Below, in pieces: positions 10,580 through 22,389 of a DNA stretch of 64,000 bases; the stretch's first letter is position 1; each line of letters opens with the position of its first letter. Under the pieces are notes generated by a model that was not told the origin of the DNA, did not search any database, and worked only from the letters and a program-made list of their open reading frames with translations. The stretch is from Locusta migratoria (lineage: Eukaryota; Arthropoda; Insecta; Orthoptera; Acrididae), in contig CM048744.1 in NCBI GenBank assembly GCA_026315105.1, forward strand, positions 363,941,168 to 364,005,167. Direction: 5' to 3'. Made by a program: the position numbers and the translations under genes.

Positions 10580-11265
10580 TATCATTAATCTGATTTATTA
10601 CAATGGTTGCCAAGGATGGGAAAAGACTCATTACACAGTAGTGCTATCATGCTATGCTGAAGGAACCAAATTGCCACCACTTTTGATTTTTAAAAGAAAG
10701 GAATAATTACCAAAAGGATTATTTGTCCATGTACACAGTGAAGGCTGCACAGATGGAGTAAGAATAAAATTGTGGATGGATTAAATTTGGTCTTTGCAAC
10801 CTGGAGGCCTACTGAAGAAGCCTGCCCTGTCAGTATGGGATCAGTTTCGTTCCCACAGAATAGAAGATATTAAAAATAGAGTAGATGAATTGAAGTTTCA
10901 GATAGCTGTCATTCCTGGAGCTAACTAGTTATCAGCATTAGATATGTGTATCAACAGACCATTTGATAGTCTTAAAAGGAGGAGTGGAAAAGATGAATGC
11001 AATCGATAGATTTTGATACTGCACCATCTGGAAGGAGGAAAATCCCTAGCATATCTTAAATTTGTGAGTGGGTCCTAGCATTATGGGACTCTATAAAAAA
11101 TGAAACAGTGGTTAAATTATTTAAGAAATGTGGAATCAGTAATGCACTTAGATGGTACAGAAGATAACTTACTGTGCTACAATTGAGATTCTGACATAGT
11201 GACTTCAAGTATTTCTTCCTTAAGCTCTGAGGAAGAATTTCGTGAATTTGGATACAAAAATTAAA
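10580..11265 (+). pseudogene. Pogo/Tigger-like transposase relic
   Basis: Plus-strand reading gives GWEKTHYTVVLSCYAEGTKLPPLLIFKRK up to 10706, then, across frame breaks, GGLLKKPAL, WDQFRSHRIEDIKNRVDELK and LDMCINRPF. These match the DDE core of pogo-family transposases (second Asp in WDQFRSH, third Asp in the LD...INRPFK segment). The region carrying the first Asp is degraded, and stops and indels interrupt the rest. I saw no terminal inverted repeats. A domesticated jerky/pogo-derived gene is excluded by the frame breaks. Confidence 0.75.
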
Positions 11266-11369
11266 AAGTGAGCACTTTTTCCTACTTATATTACCTTGCT
11301 ATTTCATGTAGATGAACATATGTATTATAATGTGCATTTTTTTCCATAAAAATGTCTTAAAAGTGGGGT

Positions 11370-12160
11370 GCACCTTTCACACCAGTGTGCCTGCAAATTC
11401 CAAACCTTCTTTACCATATTCTTCAGTTAACTTCTCAAGCATATAAGTCATATCCTGCTGATGTTCTGCTAGTACTATTTGGTCATTTGTGAAGGAAATA
11501 GCATGTAGATGCCTATGTCTAAAATATTCGTATCAGTCAACATTTTCTCAACCAGTGTTCCAGAGACACACTCAAGTATATTTTAAATAAAGTGAATGAA
11601 AGACAGCGTCCTAGTTTCATCCCCTTTGTTGTTAAAATTGGATCAGAGATACAATTTTCAATCTGTACTATGGCCTTATTATCTCTATACATTATTTTAG
11701 TGCATTTAAGTAACTTTTACTTATTTCCAAATTTTCTAAAATGGGCCGTAGTTTCTGGAGTAGGTCCAAGTCGAAACCCTTTTGCAGAGCAATGAAAGTT
11801 ACATGTAGTTTCCTTACGTTTGACAACAATTTTCTGCTATGATTGTGAAAGTGAATATATTATCTGTGCAAAATATTCCTGCTCTAAAACCATTTGCTCT
11901 TCCAGTTCATTAATCTCTTGCTCTATTCAATTCTTCAAAACTTTTTCATACCATCTCCCTATAGTAGATGTTATTCTTCTATCTCTGTAGTTCCTGAAAA
12001 CTTTTCTATCTCCCTTCTTTTCCAGTCTTTTGGTAAATCCTTTCCTATTAAACATTTATTAAAAATTATGCATATTGTAGTAACTTGATAGGTGGATCCC
12101 CTGGTTCTGATGCTTTATTTTTTTGTAGTTCTTCCTTCACGTTTTAATGTTTACTAGCAT
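11370..12160 (-). pseudogene. RTE-like LINE RT fragment, heavily decayed
   Basis: Minus-strand fragments in several frames: EELQKNKASEPGDPPIKLL at the right, then IGRWYEKVLKN and EQEINELEEQMVLEQEYF, and near 11390-11490 FTNDQIVLAEHQQDMTYMLE, corresponding to motif C with FADD changed to FTND. Many stops. Recognised only as RT-like LINE debris. Confidence 0.6.
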
Positions 12161-12204
12161 ATTAAGTAATTACATTTCATTCTATCACTTCCAAAGGGTA
12201 CTCA

Positions 12205-12450
12205 TCTTTTCAACATTACGATGTATGGGGGATCTGCTCGCTGCAACATTATTCTCCTGGAGCTTCGTGGTAGAAATAAATACTCGTAGGTACAATTTTT
12301 CACTTCTTTAATTTGCAATCAAACTGCTTATCCATCAAAACAGTACAACTTCATTTGCATACACAATACACCACAACAACACAGACTGACATAGATTCCA
12401 AAGCACATAATGATCGCCAAAACTCGAACTCCCCCACGCAAGGCAGTAAG
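12205..12450 (-). repeat. LTR-like arm, inverted partner of 14448-14700
   Basis: The minus strand contains GGAGTTCGAGTTTTGG...TTTGGAATCTATGTCAGTC...GTATTTATTTCTACCACGA...CAATGTTGCAG, nearly the same as 14448-14700 on the plus strand. Together they bracket 12450-14448. Confidence 0.75.
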
Positions 12451-13630
12451 GCAAATATATAACCTTGACAATAATGGCATTACATTATGCATTGTTCATA
12501 ACAATTGAATATACTAATTTATAATTACCGAACACAACAGAAAAACATTTCATGTACACAAAAATACTCGCAATATAAAATGAAAAGCATATATACAATA
12601 ATTTTTGATGGCGCATATCTTTTTACGTGGTAATCTCGCTCCTTTTTGTTTCACAAAGTGTGATGTTAAATGTCAATTAATTTGTTAATGAGTACATCAT
12701 ACATGTTCCTAACATATATTGAACTATCAAATATCATCGCAAATCTGAAAATAGGTTCAAAATCTGTCGTCAGTCCATATATACAACGAATCATAATATT
12801 TAAATCTCGACTATTACATTAATTAACACAATTAATTGATGAACACAACTTGTTTATGAGCCTAACATATATGCAATGTTATTTATTTTCATGTACATAA
12901 AGTTTCTAAAATTCGTCTATCTAGTTCTTGAAATAATGTACAATGACAAAACTATTGTTTATAGAAGTCTGGAAAACATCAAAACAAATCTCTTAATTAA
13001 TGAAATCTATCACTTTTTAATCACAGTATCACCGAGACACTGTCCTACACTGATTCCTAGGCTGGCTATTTCGTTTTTAACTTCACACGCCACATACATC
13101 ACTATTAAACCACACGATTCCGGCTCCGACGCAGGCGGTATCGTACTGTAACATTGTGATGAGAGGACCAGCAGTATCATCACAATGTCATTCACATTAA
13201 TATCTTCTATTGTGCTACCTCCTAACTCTTCACAACTCAATTTAGCACTCAAATATTCTACTCTATTTTCTGTCAATAAATCACTGTAACAATCTTTCCA
13301 GGCTTCAATTTTTATTGGATTTATTTTCTATGTTTCATTTAAATTCTTCATTAAATTGCTTATCATCTTCCAGGCTATTCTGGACTTAGATTCCAATATC
13401 ATTCCATTTATTGGCACACATCTGTTATCCAATGCCAAGTTATTTCTCTTCTTACTTTCCTTCTGAATGGTATACTTATTTCTGTTTGTGATACTTGTGA
13501 TATTTTACATAAAATTGTCTTATTGCTGAATCTTGCTTTATGACAATACAATCAAATATACATTATAATTTGTGTGTGTTTTTTTTTAACCACTTAGAAG
13601 TATGAATATTACTGCGAGTCTTTCAACAGG
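12450..13630. other. AT-rich interior without a recognisable gene
   Basis: Lies between the two LTR-like arms. A minus-strand frame of 88 codons (13010-13276) has no recognisable domain. No other feature seen. Confidence 0.5.
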
Positions 13631-13924
13631 ATGCATGGTGCAGTGGTTAGCAACACAGATTGCTATGATTGCGGACCTGACAATTCACTTGAGGACTTCT
13701 TAAGATTTGTTGGAAGATTAGACAGAAGTTATGAGAGAGAAAGGGATAGAAACCGGTACCAAGAAGACCATCGTAGAAGAGACAGAAGAGATATTCACCA
13801 AGAAGATAGTCGTGAGAACCGAAGTAGACAGCAAGGTGGAAGTACGGATTATAGGAACAGACAAGGAAGAAATTATAGGAACCACGGTTACTACAAGTCT
13901 TATGGAAACGGACAGGAAAACTAA
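13631..13924 (+). pseudogene. Arg/Asp/Glu-rich ORF, gag-like in composition
   Basis: A 97-codon plus-strand frame starting MHGAVVSNTDCYDCG. The second half is extremely rich in Arg, Asp, Glu, Gln and Tyr (RRRDRRDIHQED, YRNRQGRNYRNHGYY). It has two close cysteines (CYDC) but no full CCHC knuckle. A second frame about 300 bp on (14238-14582) is Glu/Asp-rich (DVLSSESSEKSVGDSV) and runs into the 14448-14700 arm. Position just inside an LTR-like arm and the charged composition suggest the nucleic-acid-binding part of a decayed retrotransposon gag. I do not recognise the family, and the Arg-rich frame could be fortuitous. Confidence 0.35.
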
Positions 13925-14447
13925 ATGTCGCCCCTATGGAAGCCTGTCAGGTTGCGGTGAGAAATTGTACAAGAAATCAGGCTACTACAAATAGGATCAG
14001 ATTTGGACGCAAATGGGAAAATGAGCAATATAGATAGGGACAGAAGGTAACACACAGGGTAAATCGGCTCAAGTTTAACAAAGAACTGTGGGAAGTCATT
14101 AAGAACCAGGCTTGGAAAGAAGAGGAAAAGTGTATAGAACCAGAAGAGGTCAAACTAGATGATGATACTGTAGCCAATATGTATAATGCAAGTGAAGATA
14201 TTTCGGAGAAGAACCCAAAATAAGTGAAGAACAAGATGTGTTTGGACTGTGTAATTTGCTAAATAAGGTTGAAGATGCTGAAGACAGACTGAATGTTACT
14301 GCTCATGAAAATGTGAAGACTGAGAATCATGAAGATTTTGATGTTTTGTCTAGTGAGAGTTCAGAGAAGTCAGTGGGTGACAGTGTTAAAGATAGTGAAG
14401 AAGATATGGAGGTCATGGAGTTTGAAGATTTGGAGAAGGAACTTGAT

Positions 14448-14700
14448 GGGAGTTCGAGTTTTGGTGGAGTTCGAGTTTTGTCTTTTGTCGAGTACTTTGG
14501 AATCTGTCAGTCTGTTGTTGTTGTGGTGATTTGTGTACGTTATTGTAATGTTTTGGTGGAGAAAAGTTTTGATTTAAAATAAAAAGAAATGAAAAATTGT
14601 ACACATACAGTATTTATTTCTACCACGACGCCCCAGGAGAACAATGTTGCAGTGAGCAGAACCCTCATACATCGTAATCTTAAAAAGCTGAGTATCGATA
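14448..14700 (+). repeat. LTR-like arm, plus-strand copy
   Basis: Partner of the inverted arm at 12205-12450. An AATAAA-like AAAATAAAAAG stretch lies near 14575-14590, upstream of GTACACATACAGTATTTATTTC. Confidence 0.75.
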
Positions 14701-14789
14701 GAATGAAACTGTAATTGACTTTAAATTCTATTAAAATATTATAGTGTGTATATGGGTGGTGGGTGGGTTGGGGATCCAGATGGTCCAAG

Positions 14790-16060
14790 TTGTGAAGCAG
14801 CAATTGAAATCAGGCAGGTTTTGCTTAGCTGTGTGCTGAGCCTCAGATTGGTGTACTTAGTTTGTTCACAGTTTGGTGGTGGCCATTCACCCTAATTGAG
14901 AGCTCGTTATTAGTCACACAAATATAAAAATCTGTGTAGTGGTTGCGGCAGAGTTGGTAAATCCCATGGCTACTTTCACAAGTATCCTAGTGCTAGATAA
15001 GCCTGTGATGTGATTGCAAGTGGTGGGTGGGTGCAATGGACAGGTCCTGTAATGAGGTCTTCCACAGGGATATAATTTCTGTGGCAGGGATCCATGGTTG
15101 GTGGTAGCATAGGTATGCACGAGGAAGTGGTGTAGGTTGGGTGGTGGACAGAACATGTCTTAAGTTAGGTGGGATGGGAAGGTACTTGGGAAGGATGTCT
15201 CTCACTTCAGGGTATGATGAAAAAGAAATCAAAGCCTTCATGAAAGATGTGGCTTAGATGATGAGGATGGTAATGAGTGGTTAGGGGTGTACGCTTTTGT
15301 AGCTGATTATTTCGGGTGGATGGAGGACTGGGGATATAGCATTGGAAATCTGCGGACTAGGTCTCTAGATAGTGTCTGCCTCTTAATGCCTTTGAGCTAC
15401 CTATTACATATTGAGGAAGGGAGATCTCATCACTCCAAATTCACTGTCCACCAGTGGCCACACTGTATGGGGATTTTTTGATGTTGAAGGGATGCCAATT
15501 ATGAAAATGTAGGCACTGTTGGTTTCCTTGTGGACAGAAGTGTGGATGGAGCCATCAGTGTGGTGAAGATTACCACCCAGGGAAATGTGGATGGAGCCAT
15601 TAATGACTTGGAAGTTAGCATCCAGGAAGGTGGCATGCAGGGTTGAGGAAGACCAGGTGAAGTGGATGGGAGAGAAGGATTTGAGGTCGTGGAGGAAGCA
15701 GGATAGGGTGCGCTGAGCATGAGTCCATAACTTGAAAATATCATCAATGAACCTAAACCAGATAGAGGTTTGGAGTTTTGAGAGGTTAGAAAGGTTGCCT
15801 CCAGATGGCTCATAAACAAGTTAGCATTGGACAGTTTCACGTAGATGCCCATGGATTTGATTCTAGATCTTCTCCCCAAAAGGAAAGTAGTTGTTTGTTA
15901 GAATAAAGTTACTGAGACCTGTGAAAAATAAGCTATCAAACTTAGATTGTAAAGGATGTTATTAAAGGTAGCATTTGAGTGGGGCTAGGCCATGAACATG
16001 AGGTACGTTGTGTATAGGAGGGTGGCATCAACCATTCTGAATAAGAATCTAGAAGGTAAT
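14790..16060 (-). pseudogene. Penelope-like element D, old and degraded
   Basis: Minus-strand fragments follow the Penelope order: near 15780-15900 the post-motif-B stretch (SNANLFMSHLE), a mutated motif C around 15720-15760, then SSYPEVRDILPK near 15200, PPNLHHFLVHTY and LYPCGRPHYRTCPLH (the Cys cluster, one Cys changed to Tyr) near 15040-15120. The GIY-YIG part is not readable. Divergence from copies A-C is high, so this is an older subfamily. Confidence 0.72.
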
Positions 16061-16364
16061 TTTTTTTTTTTTTTAACTGCTGAAGTTATTGAGAAAGAGT
16101 TTGCTGTTGGCATAATGTGAACATTTCTAGCAATGTCTTTTTGGTGAAACCATTGATTGTAGCCCAGTTGTTGAGTTGTTTAGCAATCAAGTTCACAGCT
16201 TCATAAACTGCCTCTGTGTTATACATTTTGAGGAGTACAGTTGTGTCATTTGCAAATATTATGGTTTTGTTTGCCTCTTCATTGAGGCACAAGGCCTTGA
16301 TCTGCAGGAGAAATAGTAAAGACTCCAATACTGATCACTGTGACATGCTTTGCTTAAATGTTTT

Positions 16365-16563
16365 CAAAATGTTCAAATGTTTGTAAAGCTTATGGGACTT
16401 AACTACGGGGTCATCAGTCCCTAAACTTACAAACTACTTATGAACTACTTACGAACTAGGACGGCCCAAATATCCATGCCCAAGGGGATATTCGAACCCC
16501 CGACCGTAGTGGCCGTGCTGACCGTGACTGGAGCGCCTCAGTCACCTCGGCCACCGCGGCCGG
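16365..16563 (-). repeat. tRNA-derived SINE, family 1, with target duplication
   Basis: Minus strand starts GCCGGCCGCGGTGGCCGAGG (pol III A box region) with B box GGTTCGAATATCC (one insertion), then GGGCATGGATATT and a 3' part ending GGGACTTAAC...CATAAGCTT. Flanked by the 12-bp duplication CTTAAATGTTTT (16353-16364 and 16564-16575). Inserted in a LINE. Confidence 0.92.
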
Positions 16564-16944
16564 CTTAAATGTTTTACTACTACATACGATTTCAGTTAAT
16601 GATTGAATTGTTTGCTGGTATATACCATGTTGTCTTTCTGTGTGCAATTGTTTGGAAATTATTCAAGCTAATCTTTACATTTAGTTGTAATCTTATTATC
16701 TCCACTATTAATTTCTGTCTAGGTGTGCATATTTCTGGACATTTTACTTATGTTCCTTGTAATATTATACTTTTTCACTTTAATGCAAATGCTCAGTTAT
16801 TCCAGGGCAGAATTCACAAGATAATTGCTATCTACATTGAGAAGGCCTTACAGAAACCAAACTGAACTTCTGCTAAGAAATGATTCTCAAGAGATTCTGT
16901 TATAAACTATGTTCTAGATATTTTTGAGGCTGCAGAAAGAAGGG

Positions 16945-17122
16945 AGAAGTCACATATTTATTTCAGAATTCGTAAATGTGGATACAGATACTTCATTCTT
17001 TCAGTGAACACCTAAGATTATCAACTGGATACAAAGAAGTCACATATTTATTTTAGAATTCGTAAATGATACAGATACTTTCTTTCAGTGAACACCTAAG
17101 ATTATCAATTGGATACAAAGAT
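16945..17122. repeat. Tandem duplication, two units of about 88-90 bp
   Basis: AAGTCACATATTTATTT...GTGAACACCTAAGATTATCAA...GGATACAAAG occurs twice in a row with few differences (the second unit lacks a few bases after GTAAATG). Confidence 0.9.
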
Positions 17123-17465
17123 TTCTGTCTAAGGGAGCCTTCTTGATCTGTTTTTCATGGTCTGTACTGCCCCTTTGTTTTTATTTCAGAAGAATAAGTC
17201 AAATGTATTGGCCAATAATTTAAATTTGTAATCATCTGCCTCACTGCTACTATCTTGGGAATTGCTTTACTAACTTTATTAGTTTTATGCCTATTAATGC
17301 TACATATTGCTTTTTCTGTGAGCTTATGTTTTTGAATTTTTTTACTTAATGCCATTTTTACATAGTGTCATTTGGTACAGTGACCAATTTTGCAGTGTAG
17401 TCTTCCTTGAACTCCCAGTCAAAATTACTCTTCTGCTTGTAATACAGCTCTTATTTGTAAGAATG

Positions 17466-18265
17466 GAAAGTCCAGGTTGGAATGTCAATAAGATAGGAAA
17501 TCACCATAAAGGAAATTGCTAATCATGGACATGCACATACAAAAGAAAATCATATTCTCATAATTCGAAATTTGTGGCCACAGCCTTTAACCATGAAAGC
17601 ACAGTTTTAGGTGCAGCATGGATGTGTCTGTGGTATTTTGCAACAGAATACTCACAAAATTAGACTATTTGACCATACTACAGTCACAAAACCCATCTAC
17701 ATAAGACTGTCGTCTCTAGCCACTATTCACCAACTAGCATCTTAAATGTGAATGAGGATTGGAGGGAAGGGTGCAGGGCAAGAAGATTGGGGGCAGAACA
17801 TTCTTGTGCCAAGTCGTAAAGTGTAAAGGCGCTAATAGAAAATGTTTTCCAATCAATGATACTGATAGATGGGAAGGTAAGTTGCAACTTTGAATGCACT
17901 TTTCCTTTCCACTACCCTATAAAATCTCTTTACTGCATTCCAAGCTGCAACTCACATTTCCATCTATCAGTGCCTTTTCTTCAAGAGCAAGTGCAGAATG
18001 TTCTGTCTCAACCTTGACCTGCATCCTTCAACATCCTCTCTATTCCTGATTCACTGTTAAGATGAAAGATGGGCAATAACAATCATAGATGACAGTCTTG
18101 TGTGGATGAGTTGTGTCTGAATGATTATGTGATTATACATTGTTCTTTTTCTGATGAAGGCTGTGGGCAAAAATTGAAAGTTGTATGATTGTAATTATCT
18201 TTTTTACGTGTTTGTCTATGGCTCAAAAATCATCTTTATAGTGAGTTGCTACCTATCCTTATATT
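17466..18265. mobile_element. Penelope-related solo inverted-arm unit
   Basis: Ends in GTCCAGGTTGGAATGTCAATAAGATAGG on the left and GTGAGTTGCTACCTATCCTTATA on the right. The inner flanks are related in inverted orientation (left, minus strand: AAGGCTGTGGCCACAAATT; right: AAGGCTGTGGGCAAAAATT). CTGATGA at about 18150 precedes the right stem. No coding sequence. Confidence 0.6.
17588..17664 (+). repeat. Dispersed direct repeat, copy 1
   Basis: About 76 bp (AACCATGAAAGCACAG...ACTCACAAAATTAG) repeated almost exactly at 18769-18845, about 1.18 kb downstream. Confidence 0.9.
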
Positions 18266-18768
18266 ATCGAAAAAGCTCTCACTCCACAGCACAAGATTCT
18301 TTAATCTCACATGTTAGCCTCCCTTTCTCTCTGCTTCTGTTATACTTGTCCCTAGAATTGGACTGTAAGATTGTTTTTACAAAGTAATTACAGTGATCAT
18401 CTCCTGTGAACTATATTGTAAACCATGTCCAGACCCACACGCAAGGAGGGTGTCACAGTCCCCACCAAATATTTGGACTTACACTAGATGCAATGGAATT
18501 TATCTACTTCTAATATGATTTATTAATAATATTCTTAATAATATTCATTCTTGATTATGACCACTCAGATGCAAAAGTGAAAAATTTGAAAAACAGAAGA
18601 GGGAGATTCACAAATGTATTATGAGAGTTCAACTTTTGCAATGTAGAGATGATGTTGAACAGTTTCATAACATTTCTAAATCTGTATTTTTATAAAGATT
18701 TCCATGTAGTTGAAAATATATTACTGATGGACAGGTTTGAGCTAATTAGTTTTGTCTTGGTGCTAAAT

Positions 18769-18845
18769 TTAACCATGAAAGCACAGTTTTAGGTGCAGTA
18801 TGGTTGTGTCTGTGGTATTTTGCAACAGAATACTCACAAAATTAG
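18769..18845 (+). repeat. Dispersed direct repeat, copy 2
   Basis: Near-identical to 17588-17664 (about two substitutions) but lies outside the Penelope-related unit that holds copy 1. Confidence 0.9.
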
Positions 18846-18849
18846 TATA

Positions 18850-19390
18850 TTTGTTCAAAATCTTACAAAAGTAAATGGATCCCCTTCACATAGAAAAAAA
18901 TACATGAAATGATTTTAGCAGAATGGTTCACATGGAATGGAGTAGGCCCAGGGTTGGTTTAAGGATTTTCTCAAGATTTGAGGATGCTGGGGACTCTAAG
19001 ATTAAGAATGGGCATGGGGGTGAGATTGAAGGGGAGTCCGAAATTGAAAGGGGCATGATATTGATTGCTGCCAATACAGTATTTCTGTTTATGTAAAGAA
19101 CATTCTAGTTTCTTGCTAAAGGAAAATAATATTCATATGTTAATAATCAGCCTTCACATTAGTCCTGCTGTTAAGAGAATCATAATTGTTGATTCTACTT
19201 TCCCTTGAACCAGACATCTTTGGCAAATACTGTGACAGTCATTCTCCAAGATATCCAGGGACAATACAGGTTTCCATTTCCCTCCTACAACTCTAGACTA
19301 AGTGTGAGGCAAAATTTGGTGACAGTCATAAGTTGAAATATGTGTAGTAATCTGTTATCTCTCAACAGCAGGTTTGTGTTTTTTAATATA
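18850..19390. other. No recognisable feature
   Basis: Non-coding, with a G-rich patch at 18950-19050. Nothing supported. Confidence 0.6.
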
Positions 19391-19512
19391 CATTATTTCA
19401 GAAAGGATAGGTTGCTGCTCACCACAGAGAGGCCGATGAGCCGCAGAAAGGCATTCATAACAGAAAAATAAAGAAATAAAGCTTTTGGTTGTTAAACGTT
19501 CATCTGCCATAG

Positions 19513-19559
<47 letters not shown>

Positions 19560-21118
19560 CCAACTGCCATCTGTGGCTTTTGTGGCCAAACTGCAACATA
19601 TAGCACGGCCGAGGCAAGAGCAACCAGTGGTGGAGGTGAGTAAGTGGCATGGAGATGGAAGTAGGAAGGGAGGGAAGGGATGCCGGTGGAGGTGTAGCAA
19701 TACATCAGTGCTGTCAGGACAGATAGGAAGGGATTGGAGTATGTGGCAGAAAGGGAGATGTACGTAAGCTGGATTGTGGGTAGGGAAAGAAAGGGGAGAG
19801 GAGAGTGGTGAGGGCAGGAACTAACAAAGGTTTAGGCCTTGGGAATTGCGGACATATTGCAGGGAGAGTTCCCATCTGCACAGTTCAGACAATTTGGTGT
19901 TTGTGGGGAGGATCCATATGGCACAGGCTGTGTAGCAGTCATTGAATTGAGCCACATCATGCAGTGCTGCATGCTCTACAACAGGATGGTTCAGCTGTCT
20001 CCTCGCCACAGTATGATGATGGCCATTTATCCAGACAGACAGCTTGTTGCTGGCCATGCCCACATAGAAAGCTGCACAATGTTTGCAGCTCAGTTCTTAT
20101 ACAACATGACTGCTACCACAGGTTGCCCTGTCTGTTATGGGATAGGAAATACCTGTGCCAGGATTGAAGTAGGTGGTGGAAGGATGGTGGATAGGACAGA
20201 TTTTGCATCTAGGTCTATTGCAGGGATATGAGCTATGGGGGGGGGGGGGGAGTTTGGGAGCAGGGATGAAGTAGGGATGGACAAGGATATTATATAGGTT
20301 TGGCGGATGGCAGAATACCACTGTAAGGGGAATGGGCAGGATTTTGGGCAGGGTACTTCTCATTTCAGGGTAGGATGAAAGGTAATCGAAACCCTGGTGG
20401 AGTGTGTGGTTTAACTGCTGCAGTCTTGGGTGGTATTGGGTGATGAGAAGGATGCTCCATTGTGGCTGGACAGTAGGTGTGGGGGACATGGCAGGTGACT
20501 GGAGAGTCAGGGCTATGAAATCTGTTTCTGGACAAGGTTTGGTGGGTAACTGTGGTCAATGAAGGCGTCAGTGAGGCATTTGACATATTTGGAGAGGGAC
20601 TGATTGTCACTCCAGATGAGACAACCATGGGTGGCTAAGCTATATTGAAGGGACGTTTTGGTGTGGAATGGAGCTGTTGAAATAGTGGGTTTGCTGATAG
20701 ATGGTAGGTCTGATGTAGACAGAGGTACTGATAAGGTCACCATTGAGGTGGAGATCAATGTTGAGGTGCCATACGAGTGCCCATGGCTGAGCTGTGAATT
20801 GTTTGCAGGTGATGCCTTCAAAGGAGAAGTAATTGTGGGTGAGGATGCAGTTGGTCAAGGTAACGAGGAAGGAGGTTGCAGGTTTGGAGTCAGTAGAGCA
20901 TTGTGAAAGGTAGTGTCCTACAGTGGCAAGGCCATGAGCATTGGGAATGTTAGTGTAGAGAGAGGTGACATCAAACTGTGATGAGCATGGTTCCAGGTGG
21001 TAAAGGAAAAGGAACTGTGGACACTTAGTGGAGGAAATGGTTGGTGCTTTTTATATAGGAAGGTAGGTTCTGGGTAATAAGTTGAAGATGTTGGTCTACG
21101 AGAGCAATACGTCCATTT
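19390..21118 (-). pseudogene. Penelope-like element E, minus-strand half of a head-to-head pair
   Basis: Read right to left: linker with LVDQHLQ-like text near 21090, RT thumb region (about 20640-20860), SYPPNLVQKQIS, GFDYLSSYPEMRSTLPKILP, the Cys cluster CNRPRCKICPIHH near 20200, GIY-YIG text (FYVGMASNKLSVW) near 20040-20070 and a tail ending ELCRWELSLQY near 19870. Motifs A to C are deleted or unreadable, and frames shift several times. A (CA)n tract lies at 19514-19556. The outer end is AGGATAGGTTGCTGCTCACCAC near 19398. Confidence 0.8.
19514..19556. repeat. (CA)n microsatellite
   Basis: About 43 bp of CA inside the outer arm of element E, at the position equivalent to the (TG) run near 22236 in element F. 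Confidence 0.95.
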
Positions 21119-22386
21119 TGACAGCTGTCACCCATCCCACACCAAAAAGTCCCTACCATACAGCCTAGCCACCTGTGGTTCTCACATCTACAGTGACAAG
21201 CAATCCCTCTCCAAATATGCCAAATGCCTCATTGACACCCTCACTGCAATTACTAACCAAAACCTTGTCCAGAAACGATATCATGGGCCCTGTCTATCCA
21301 GCCACCTACCACCTTCACGACACTGTCCGGCCACAATGGAGCATACCTCTCATCAGCCAGTACCACCCAGGACTGGAGCAGTCAGTGTTTTGATCTCATC
21401 CTGCCCTGAAATGAAAAATACCCTACCCAAAATCCTCCCCATACCCCCCTACAGTGGTATTCCACCATCCACTAAACCTACATAATATCCTTGTCCATCC
21501 CTACTCTATCCCTGCTCCCAACCCCTTACCCCATGGCTCATATCCCTGCAATAGACCTAGATGCAAAACCTGTCCTATCCACCATCCCACCAACACCTAC
21601 TCCAGTCCCATCACTGACATTTCCTATCCCATAAAGGCAGGGCAACCTATGATAACAGTCATGTTGTAAACAAACCTGTGGTAGCAGTCATGTTGTATAA
21701 GAACTGAGCTGCAAACACTGTGCAGCTTTCTACATGGGCATGGCCAGCGACAAGCTGTCTGTCGGGATGAATGGCAATCATCATACTGTGGCAAGGAGAT
21801 AGCTGGACCATCCTGTTGCAGAGCATGCAGCACTGCATGATGTGGCTCAATTCAATGACTGCTACATAGTCTTGCCATAAGGATCCTCCCCACAAACACC
21901 AACTTGTCTGAACTGTGGAGTTGGGAACTCTCCCTACAATATATCCTGCAATTTCCAAGGCCTGAACCTTCATTAGTTCCTGCCCTCACCACTCTCCTCT
22001 CCCCTTCCTTTCCCTACCCACACTCCGTCTTACATAAATCTCCCTTTCTGCCACATACTCCAGTCCCTTCCTATCTGTCAGACAGCACTGACGAATTGCT
22101 CCATCCCCATCGGCATCCTTTCCCTCCATTCCTACTTCCCTCTCCACGCCGCTTCCTCACCTCCAACACTGAATGCTCTGGCCTTGGCTGTGCTATGTCT
22201 TCCTGTAACAGCTGGAGACGGTGGTTGGGTTTTTGTGAGTGAGTGTGTGTGTGTGTTTTCTCTATGGCAGACAAAGGCTTAACAGCCGAACATTTTATTT
22301 TTTATTTTTCTATTATGTGTGCCTCTCTCAAGCTCATTGGGCAAGTCTGTGGTGAGTAGCAACCTATCCTTTCCAAAATATTGTTT
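21119..22386 (+). pseudogene. Penelope-like element F, plus-strand half of a head-to-head pair
   Basis: Reads outward in the opposite direction to E: KKSLPYSLATCG-like text near 21150, SLSKYAKCL, then HNILVHPYSIPAPN and CNRPRCKTCPIHH at 21480-21590, a degraded GIY-YIG segment near 21700-21790, and ELWSWELSLQYI near 21910-21950. The outer end is GTGGTGAGTAGCAACCTATCCTTTCC near 22350-22376, an inverted match to the left end of E. The junction near 21118 is an abrupt switch of strand within coding sequence. Confidence 0.8.
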
Positions 22387-22389
22387 AAT

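Larger units (their letters stand above)
16080..17460 (-). pseudogene. Jockey-type LINE RT fragment split by a SINE
   Basis: Minus strand: QFGFCKAF-like text near 16860, then (after a SINE at 16365-16563) SVLESLLFLLQIK and IIFANDTTVLLK at 16230-16340, followed by VNLIAKQLNNWATINGFT. These are the GVPQGSVLGPLLF and FADDT motifs of jockey-clade RT, with FADD changed to FAND and QG lost. Upstream sequence to about 17460 gives patchy RT-like reading. The fragment also contains a tandem duplication (16945-17122). Confidence 0.7.

Noticed and set aside
16456..16563. tRNA gene-like A and B boxes (also at 23951, 43206, 54005, 54780, 57894, 61586)
   Set aside because: Each is the head of a SINE with a tRNA-unrelated tail and, in several cases, target duplications; no acceptor stem closes. 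Not functional tRNAs.
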